Shown here piece by piece: positions 30,903-39,300 of a DNA stretch of 64,000 nucleotides. Within the stretch, counting starts at the first letter, position 1. Each line of letters starts with the position of its first letter. The stretch covers positions 620,001 through 684,000 of the forward strand of contig NC_026485.1 in the NCBI RefSeq assembly GCF_000328475.2, written 5' to 3'. Origin of the DNA: Mycosarcoma maydis (taxonomy: Eukaryota > Basidiomycota > Ustilaginomycetes > Ustilaginales). The notes below the pieces were generated by a model, which made no database searches, was not told the origin of the DNA, and was given only the letters and a program-made list of their open reading frames with translations. The translations under genes were made by a program, and so were the position numbers.

Positions 30903-31724
30903 ATGCGACTTTGGCCAGTCGAACTAGGCGTGCGCTTTTCGACGCGTGCCAGTAGAGACACTGCATCATTGACGCAGACGCTGTTGGTGATGCTGTGGGC
31001 GATATCGTTGAGCTCGACGGCGCAAGCAAGTGTACAGACTGGACGAGGTTGCAGGAGCACTGGCACTCGCGTGGTTGGTACGCGTGGCCTACTAGCGCTT
31101 TGCAGCGCACGCTTGGTGTCGGCATCGACGTCGCAGATCGGCGCATCGCAACGCCACTTTCGTATCGGCCATCCTGGCGCACGCATCACTTGGAATATGA
31201 CGACCGACGTCGCTCCGCAATCCGCGGCGTTCGAAGCGTTCGAATCGTACCCCACGCTTGACCCGTCACACACCACATTGAGCCTGGTCAAAGACGCCAT
31301 GGACCTGTTCTCGGCGAAACCGTCGGCTGCGATCTTTGCTCGCTCGTGGAGTCGCAACGCTACGTTTAGCGATCCGATCTGCCATGCGGTCGGCGCGAGA
31401 CAGTATCTCGCACAGTGGTATGCGATGCGCGCTGTGTTCAGCGAGTCGGAAACGCTCGAGTGGAAACTCATCCGTGACGAACCGACGCATATCGAATACG
31501 TCCAGAAACAGAGGTACAAACTCAAAGCGCTCGGCACGGTCAAAGTGATGCACAGCACTGTGGTCATGCACACAGATGCACACGGCAGGATCACACGCTT
31601 CGAGGATAGGTGGAACCATACCGCGTTACCCGGCACGTTGGCTTGGCCGTTCAGAAGACTGAATGCCATCACGCTCCCATGGCTCGTCGCCGTTGCAGCT
31701 GAATCCAAAAACGCTCTCACGTAG
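30903..31724 (+). CDS. NTF2-like (SnoaL fold) protein of unknown function
   Basis: The domain part (about 175 aa from MTTDVAPQSAAFEAFESYPT, ATG at 31197) has the cone-shaped NTF2-like pattern. A helix KDAMDLFSAKPSAAIFARSW is followed by NATFSDPICHAVGARQYLAQ, then strands KQRYKLKALGTVKVMHSTVV and HTDAHGRITRFEDRWNHTAL. The frame stays open to an ATG at 30903, giving 273 aa. The extra 98 residues are rich in Arg, Ser and Thr with few acidic residues and could be a mitochondrial presequence or untranslated; another candidate start is 30990. An overlapping minus-strand frame (30827-31777) lacks any domain and is treated as a shadow. No function is claimed. Confidence 0.65.
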   Translation: MRLWPVELGVRFSTRASRDTASLTQTLLVMLWAISLSSTAQASVQTGRGCRSTGTRVVGTRGLLALCSARLVSASTSQIGASQRHFRIGHPGARITWNMTTDVAPQSAAFEAFESYPTLDPSHTTLSLVKDAMDLFSAKPSAAIFARSWSRNATFSDPICHAVGARQYLAQWYAMRAVFSESETLEWKLIRDEPTHIEYVQKQRYKLKALGTVKVMHSTVVMHTDAHGRITRFEDRWNHTALPGTLAWPFRRLNAITLPWLVAVAAESKNALT

Positions 31725-32699
31725 CATTTGCCACTCAACTTGGTCCGTTGTCGCTCGTCGTCGACACGCGAATTCATGTGCGCTCATACTCGGTGTGCGG
31801 TTGATCACGAACAATATCGTACACGCTGCACGCACGCTTACACTGAAGCGCAAGTGCAGTGCAAGACAACTCCGATACCGCTTGTCTGTCCTCATTCCAT
31901 TCGCGCATTCCATCACATACCCGGCATAATCGAAAAGGGTATATCATTATCTGTTCGGGTATCGTAGGCACTGGAGCGCGAACAAGCAAAGCAAATCAAA
32001 CGCCAAACATCAGCAAGTGGCTCCAACATGTATCTTGCGCGTTGCGTGCTTGCAAGCGTCGCGAATTGAGCCGAGGCTGCGGCGACTCGCGCGGCTGGCG
32101 AAGCTGGTGAAACGAATCAGTATGGGTGCCCTGAAAAATGGGTTTAGTGGCAGGGCGGATTCGCCATGGATTTGTACGAAGACCGTCGTGATATAGTTGA
32201 AACTCATCATTATACGTTTGTCTGCCAGCCGAGCCGAGCCGAGCCGAACCTAGCGGAGCCTAGTGTAGCACATGCCCCGAGTCGTAGCATCGTAGACGCA
32301 GACGCTGATGCTGATGCGAACGTGCATGCAGATCGAAGTTGGTGTGCAAAAGATACTTACGCCATGTGCTTGAGAGCATGTATTCAAGACCTCTTGTTGG
32401 CGAGTACATCTACGTAGCAAGTGAAAAGCCAAAGTGGATAGTGGTCAGCACCGAGATGCACGACGCGTTGCATATGCACCTGGCATGCGAGCGAGCGAGT
32501 GAAAACTCGGACGAAAAAAAGCTCATTAAACAGCCTAAAAAGTGTCCTTCATAGAGCAATATCGGACGGTAATTTCCAGCATCCCCTCCCGAAGAAGGGG
32601 GATACAAATGTAATCCTAGCCAAGATCGAGCGAGATGTGCGACTCGGAGCGCTCGCATGTCGAGTGTATCCACGTATGTGGACGGTAGACACTTACTAT
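31725..32699. other. Intergenic region between NTF2-like and RnpA-like genes
   Basis: About 1 kb between convergent genes. It holds a short GAGCC-rich run (near 32228-32262) and no supported gene on either strand. Confidence 0.5.
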
Positions 32700-34117
32700 T
32701 CAGGCTCTTGTGGTGGTGCGCGGAAAAGCGGATTTGGCCCGAACCGAATCCACCGCATTCCGCCGGCCATGATGCTTGCGTGGCGCAGACGCGAATTGAG
32801 TAACGAGACGAATGCCTTTATCCATCTCGTTGACCAGCGCATCCATGTCTTTTGCATACGCATCAGCGTTGGCTATGAGCATAATCACCTGTTTGCGCAC
32901 GTCGAGCATCGACGAAACGTCCAAGTCGACATCCTCAAGTCGCGAGATCGCCGTACGAAGCGCAGCCACAAGCCGAGATCTTGTACGGTGTCGGAGAACG
33001 GCGCGCTTGTGGATGCGCTTCTTGGATGTGAGCACAAACACGCGCAAGATAGGACGCGCTGCATGCGCAGACCAAGTTGCAGGTAGATGCAGTGCTTCCC
33101 ACCGAGTTTGTTCTACAACATCCTTCTGAGTAGCACGTGATTCGAGCGGAACCATAGGCAGACAAAGATGCCGGCGTTGATGCGTCGAAGCGTGTGGTGG
33201 CAGCGGAAGCCATGGTGGAAGTAGCCGCGTTTCATCGATACATCCGTGTTCGTCGACCAAATGACGAGGAAACGGTTTCAGAACCATGGTAAAGTCTGCA
33301 CAGCCGTATACCCGATGTCTCTTGTCCGGTGCAATAAATGCATGCGCGTGCGGCTCCAGACTTGCGTGTCGCAGGGGCTTGATCTGCAAGACATTGATCC
33401 ACAACGATATGTGTCAGTCCTCACTTGCCCCACTGACTCTTCATGCAACCAACGTCAAGAAAGAGCGAGGCAAAAGTGCGAGGTCGGAGAGAAGAGAAAA
33501 CAAATGTAGCCAGGACCCTAGGTTGTAGCCTCAAACAAGCATTGGTACATAGTACCTCACTCCAAGTGCTATGAAATTAGGGTGCCAGCCCAAGTACATT
33601 CATCCTGGCGCAGCCTGCTCTCTACGGGCGCTACCGAGGCAGCGACCACAGACGAAAAAGGTAGCGCAACGCAGGCGAAGAGGTGACAAGGGCACATTGA
33701 TCTAGGCAAAGCCGCCGCCAGGGTTGTCGCGTTTTTTACACGTCCACTCGCCCGCCCGTTAGGGCAGGCTCATGGCCTCCTCATGTGTCGAGGATGTCGC
33801 TCCCAATCAGACGATATTGTGCTAGGGACGCGGATCGAGCCAAGCTCAACCGCGCCGCGTGCACCGGCGCCAATCAAAAGTGACTGCGAGGACTTTTCGG
33901 TGACATGTCCAAGCGTCACAGGGAAGAAGGAAAGCGGGAAAGGGAAAAGGGAAGCCCACGGGAAAGGGGAAGGGGAAGGGGAAGGACGCCGCTGGATGCT
34001 TACCAAAATCCTGGGCTTGCTGGTCGAAGACGACGCTTGTGAAGAAAGGAGTCGTTGGATTGTCGGCAATGCTGGATGGAAGCGAGGAAGCCGTACACCC
34101 GAACGCAAAAATCGCAT
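32700..34117 (-). CDS. RnpA-like (bacterial-type RNase P protein) domain protein, candidate mitochondrial; two-exon model
   Basis: Exon 2 (32700-33383) contains RVFVLTSKKRIHKRAVLRHR followed by TRSRLVAALRTAI. This parallels the bacterial RnpA central motif, in which a Ser-Lys-Lys strand is followed by an Arg-x-Arg-x-Arg RNA-binding helix. A strand-helix unit VIMLIANADAYAKDMDAL follows, as at the RnpA C-terminus. There is no ATG after the preceding stop except 33287, in ACCATGG context. A good acceptor (TTGCAG) lies before residue 1 of the frame. Exon 1 at 34004-34117 begins MRFLRSGVRLPRFHPALPTI, an ideal mitochondrial presequence, and ends at a GTAAGC donor in the same phase 0. Joined: 265 aa with a 620-nt intron, long for this genome. 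The domain call is moderate, the exon join tentative; the fallback is 32700-33287 alone (195 aa). Confidence 0.6.
33926..33990. repeat. GGGGAA-rich tract inside the proposed RnpA-like gene intron
   Basis: A purine-only run of GGGAAA and GGGGAA units on the plus strand, hence CCCCTT-rich on the coding strand just downstream of the exon 1 donor. A polypyrimidine run of this kind is unusual so near a 5' splice site. Confidence 0.85.
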
Positions 34118-35335
34118 CGTAGGCGTGCTCTCTAAGCGATGCACAAACAATAAAAGTTGCTGACTGATCAGCTCCTTTGCACCCTTGACTACTGCACAGA
34201 ACGGGTCCATCGCAACGAGGGATCAGCACCTTGACCGGCGACGTAGAATCAGTAAGCTTTGCGAAGTTAACGCGAACCAAGACCGCGAGACTCTAGTTTG
34301 TAAAATGCTATAGCATCCTCTTGTTCCGTCGATGTGGACAAAGTGCTGCCACCCCATGTGTGCGATGGAAGCTGTGTTGGATCATGAATGCTTGAGTACG
34401 CACCTCTACCGAAAGGTAAACGACGACGCTGAGGAGCGTATAAGAGGCGAGCCAAGCCTATGTAGGAGGAACAAAACCAATTGCAAGAACCACGGGTCAG
34501 TGACAGCGTCCTGCTGGTATGGTCGAGCGAGCGAGCTGTTCGCATCCAAGTTTCTGATCATCTGATTCGTGTATAAAATTTCTGATTGGTTTACGCAATC
34601 ACGAACATCATGCGTAGCGTTGATTATAATCCTTCGAGGAACATGGATGAGAAAGCTTGCCGGAGTGCCACACACGGCAAAACTTACAAAGGAGCAGTGA
34701 AAGGTATGGCTGCTATCTTGACCAGAGGAGCAGACGTTGTTGTCGTGGATGGTGATGGTGGCAGATGCACCGACCGGCGGGCAAACCGGCAACCATGATG
34801 AGATGGTAGGATGTAGATCGAGTATAAGGAGTAGCACCAAACTTGTGTTGGAAGAGCACCTCAAAATTTTCTCTCGCCTTTCTTCTTGTCTGTGTCTGCC
34901 TGTTGGCAGCAAATTAAAAAGGAAAAAAAAATTAACTTGACTGCGGTTGCAAAATGCCACTGTCTTCTCTGTTCGCACGAGAGAGAGGTCGACACACCAT
35001 CTCGTGATCGACTCGATAGACACACGTGACATCGTGCACAACAACTCGAGATGTTAGAACGTAATTTTGGTCAAGCTGAAGAGTATTAATTCGAGGCTAA
35101 AACGTGAACTCGTGACTCTTGAAAAATTCACGGATTTGGAAGGACGGCAGCAGCAGCGCGGAGCACATGAAATTTCGACGTTTTCCACAAGTTAGAAGCG
35201 CGCCCATCTGCGACCGCATCTTTTCGCGAAATTTTGCCCACACACACCCACACACACTCTCTGCACTTCTTGTCGTTCCTCACCGTCATCTGCACGCTCA
35301 TTCCTGCGAATCCACCAGACAACACCACAGTAACG
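34118..35335. other. Intergenic region upstream of NHP2
   Basis: About 1.2 kb with no convincing gene. Minus-strand frames at 34267-34545 and 34406-35044 are open, but their composition is unremarkable and no domain is visible. The last 200 bp contain the NHP2 promoter and a CACACACC run near 35240-35260. Confidence 0.45.
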
Positions 35336-35995
35336 ATGGGCAAAGACGAATCGAAAAAGGACAAAAAGTCGAAGCGCAAGTCCGAGGTGGCAGCTATGGA
35401 CGTCGACGCCGTTTCCACCGACGTCGAAGCTACACCATCGAAAAAGGACAAGAAGGAGAAAAAGACGAAAGCCCAAGTTTCAGTCAACGAAGCTGCTGCT
35501 GCTGCTGCTGCTGCTGCTTCTGCTGTATCCGATGACGAAGATGGCGAGACGTCGCACGATATCTCGCCGATTGCTCAGCCGCTAGCACAAGCCAAGATGA
35601 GCAAGAAGCTGTTCAAGTTGACCAAGAAGGCGTCCAAGTCGCGTGGCCACGTCAAGCGTGGTGTCAAGGAGGTAGTCAAGGCTCTTCGAAAGGGCGAGAA
35701 GGGGTTGGTGGTACTCGCTGGGGATATCTCGCCCATCGACATTCTGAGTCACATCCCAGTGCTGTGCGAGGACACCAGCAACCCGTACATCTTTGTAGCC
35801 AGCAAAGAGTCTCTCGGCGCCGCTAGCGCCACAAAGAGACCAACCAGCGTCGTCATGATCGTCCCCGGAGGCGGCAAAAAGGGCGCCGCTAAGGCCAACA
35901 ACGCCGCAAACCCAAAGGAAGACTACATGCAGGACTACACCACCCTCCACAAGCACGTCCAGGGTTTGAGCGACCAAGTTGCCATGGCCGTCTGA
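35336..35995 (+). CDS. NHP2: NHP2, H/ACA snoRNP core protein (L7Ae family)
   Basis: Core protein of H/ACA snoRNPs, which direct rRNA pseudouridylation in the nucleolus. The 219-aa product starts at ATG 35336 (MGKDESKKDKKSKRKSEV). The N-terminal tail of about 90 residues is Lys/Asp-rich and includes a poly-Ala tract encoded by GCT repeats (about 35491-35520), longer than in yeast Nhp2. The L7Ae/Nhp2 fold follows: KKLFKLTKKASKSRGHVKRG, EVVKALRKGEKGLVVLAGDI, SPIDILSHIPVLCEDTSNPY and IFVASKESLGAASATKRPTS, with the conserved Leu-Gly-x-Ala RNA-binding segment. The frame continues upstream without ATG, so the chosen start is clear. Confidence 0.96.
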   Translation: MGKDESKKDKKSKRKSEVAAMDVDAVSTDVEATPSKKDKKEKKTKAQVSVNEAAAAAAAAASAVSDDEDGETSHDISPIAQPLAQAKMSKKLFKLTKKASKSRGHVKRGVKEVVKALRKGEKGLVVLAGDISPIDILSHIPVLCEDTSNPYIFVASKESLGAASATKRPTSVVMIVPGGGKKGAAKANNAANPKEDYMQDYTTLHKHVQGLSDQVAMAV

Positions 35996-36339
35996 ACAAC
36001 CACACCCACACACACCCCGCTTTCAAACACCTCCCTCAGCGCGCTCCTTTTCTTTTCGCATCCTTCTTTGCTGTCTTTCATCTTTCTGCGACCTCTGCGA
36101 CCTCTTGCCACGCTTTTCTCACCTTGTACCATTAGTTTCTCCGTCGCACGTCGGCGCCGCCATCTGTCGCCACGCCAATCAAAGCTTCGACTACCCACAG
36201 CGTCTGTCTTCATGCAAGCTTCGACTCCCACCGCGTCTGTCTCACTTTCGGCTCAACTTCTGCCTGAGCACACGTCATGATCAACTTGAAGTGCAATTTA
36301 CTGTGTGGCATGCTCGGCAGGGCTTTGTTTGCGTTCCGA
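35996..36339. other. Convergent 3' region between NHP2 and ATG11
   Basis: 344 bp with pyrimidine-rich DNA (36010-36130) and no supported gene; presumably the 3' UTRs of both genes. Confidence 0.5.
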
Positions 36340-39300
36340 TCACCGCAGCGATCCCTGTTGACCCTGCAGTCGCTTGAGCATCCCCTGGGCACCGTTGCCA
36401 GACATACTGGAAAACCCAGAGACACCGGACGCGGTCGACTCTGGCGTACCCCTATGCGTCTGCTGCCATGTGCCGCTGGCTGCTTCTGCTTCTGCGCCTC
36501 CTGCGTCCTGCATCGGTGCGATAGCCTGGAGCAACGACGGACGCGACACTCGCCGCTTTCTCGCTGTCTCGCTCTCACTAGCAATCGGCGCAAAGGGAGG
36601 GGCTTGCACAGCTTGCGCCGCCGCTCCAGTGAAGCGTCCCAGCGTCTGGCTCAAGAATGACGGCTTCTGTGTACCGCTGAGCGTAGGTCGACTCGGAGAT
36701 GCTGCACCGCTAAAGCGAGGAGATCGCCAGGCTTGACGCACCGTTGACGAGGATAAGCCTGCCTCTTCAGTTTGACCTTGCCCCACCGAGGGTGAAGCCG
36801 GACTGGCAAGCGATCCCGATGACGAGAAAGACGATGGGAAAGCACCCGGGATCGCATGCGCCGCAGTCACAGCTGTCGTCGCCACAGACGACGACGACGC
36901 CTCGCTTCGATGCGCGCCTGTCAGCACCGCCGCATCGACTACGATGCTTCGTCCGTTAATACGGATGCCTCCGCTCGCCTGACTTGGTGCCGATGCAGTC
37001 GACGCTGACGAGGTCGTGCGCTGCGACGCCTTCGACACAGCGTCGCTAGGCCAGCGTTGCACTTTCGGGGCCTCCCTCTTGCCCACCTCGTCATCCACAG
37101 ATGCAGACGAGGTAATATGCAGACTTGACTTGCGTCGCGTCTGGCCACGCAACAGCGTGCCCATTCCCTCTCGATCAGCAGGCAGCGATGCGGGTCCAGG
37201 AGACTGTGAAAAAGGATTCGAGACGGCAGTGTCTGACAGATCTGAATGCAGCGGCTGTGGTGCACGGATGGTAATCCCTTCCGACCGACTCTGCGATGCA
37301 GGAGCCGACCTGGCATTACAGCCGTCGAGCAATCCGGTCTCGGGACTCTGGCTCTCGCCATGGCGTCGAGCGGCAGCATCGGCAGCAGCGGCAGCGCGAC
37401 CAGAGCGAGACTCATTGTGAGTTCGTCCTGCCGCTTCAAACCGACGTTTGTTCGGAGCACGACCAAAAGCAGGTGTCATAGTAGCATGCTCGATCAGCGT
37501 AGACCGATGGCTCGTAGAATCTGTGGAGCTTGAGGTATCTGCATCATTGCCATCGCGGTGGCGTGCGGTTGGCTCCTCTGCGATACCAGTGATGCTGCGC
37601 GAAGGCCAATGCGCAGCATTTGCTGAGGCCGAAGAGCCGGCTCTCCAACGTCCCACCCCACCAGCGCTTATCCCACCTTCTGTACGGAACGACGAGGCAG
37701 AAGAAGCACTTCGCATGACACGTGTCAAAGCCGACGTCGAGATTGCGGAGCGTGTCTCCGCCGTATTATCATCTTGTTGTGCCTTGCTCCTGCCTTTCTC
37801 AGCCAAGGATGGAGCTGACAATACCGCTGTTGACCCAAGACGAGGCGAAGTGTCCGGCGTCTGCATGGGTGGTGTCGACTGTTCGGGTGCCTCGATCTTG
37901 TCGGAATGCAACGAAAAGCCGCTCGTCCTTCCAGCGGCTTCATCGTCAGGAACGATCTGTTGATCATCTACAGCCTTCGGCGTTGTGCTCTTGCTTGCCT
38001 CTGCAGCTATGCTCTGCAATTGCGAAGGTTTGGCGACCGAAGGCTCTGCTCCACCTCCAGGTGCATTTTTGTGCTCTTCGACCAGACCTTTGAGGCCGGT
38101 AAGGGTACCTTCACTTCGGCTTCTGGGATGGCTGGATGCATCCTTGAGGTGCGACGATGGATCGTTAGCCGCGCCATTTCCTCCATCGACTGTCGCCGAT
38201 GAGCTTTTGCGACTTCGCAAAGCCGGCGGTGCCGAGCTGTGGCCGCCGTAAGTCTCGACATCGAGCATAAAGAAACGAACGCCTTCAGGTAGCCGGAAAG
38301 GGTTCGCATCCGCATCCGACTCACCTTGAATGAGTGACTTGACTTGGCTAGCTGTTGGGACGACCTTATTGTTGATGCTTGTGATGCGTGCGACAACCCA
38401 CTCTTTGGTCCGCAACTGTTCCGCCAGAGCGCCCTTGGCATTGAGGAAGAAGTGAGGGAAGCTGATGTTGAAGGCAGCCCAAGGTTTGTAGGCCAGGTTT
38501 GAGCTGCGAGTCGGCAAGAAGAGCGCCAGATCGCCGACCTGGAAGTTCTTGAAGGCAATCTTTTCTCTTGCAGCATGATTGGCCTTGTTGGCTTTCTCGT
38601 TGGCTGATTTCCACGCCTTCTGCCATTTACGCACCACAATGTTGAGCGAGTCGAGCTTGCCTTTGATTTCGTCGTACATTTCGGACACATCCAAGGCGCG
38701 CAGCGCTTCAAGTGTTGTTTCCAGGGTGGCCCCTTCAGCCTCGGCGTCGAATGCATCAAGTGCAGCCTGACGCTGCGATTCTGAAAGCTCGGATACGGAT
38801 AAGCTGCCGGTTGATGCGGCGATGGCACGTTGAGCTGCAACGACTGCTCCCGAGGATGCCGCCAACGCAGGAGTTGAGGCTGCGTTAGCATTGTTCTTGT
38901 CCGTCGCCTGTGCTGCTTCGGAGGACAATGCTTGACGTGAGGAGGTATGCTTGGGCATATCGCGTACCGCTTTCCGCAACAAGCTCGTCTTGGCAAGCAG
39001 GCCACGAGAGCGCTCGAGCAGCAGCTGTCGACTGGCCTCCACTTCTCTACGTGAAGCTTCGGCCTCGTTAGCAAGTTCCTTGGCATGATCCATCTCCTTG
39101 ACGATCTCCTCGTGCGCCACATCGGCTGCTCGAAGCTGGCCACGCAGCAAATCGATGGCTTCACGGTCAGGGATTCGACTCTGTTCGGCTCGTGTGGCGA
39201 TGCTGGTCTGCTTCTCGAGCAACTTGGTCTTGGCATCCAAATCCGCCTTGAGCGCTCGCACCTTCTCCTCCAAGATGGCACGGTCGCCATCCGCTTCAGC

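Noticed and set aside
30827..31777. 316-codon open frame on the minus strand over the NTF2-like gene
   Set aside because: Composition is Arg/Ser/Cys-rich with no domain, and it overlaps a frame with a recognisable fold; typical antisense shadow in GC-rich DNA.
33846..34280. Alternative minus-strand frame overlapping the proposed presequence exon
   Set aside because: It runs into the CT-rich tract as Phe-Pro repeats and shows no domain; the overlapping frame has the clean presequence and donor site.
34406..35044. 212-codon minus-strand frame upstream of NHP2
   Set aside because: No domain, irregular composition with many Cys and no supporting start context.
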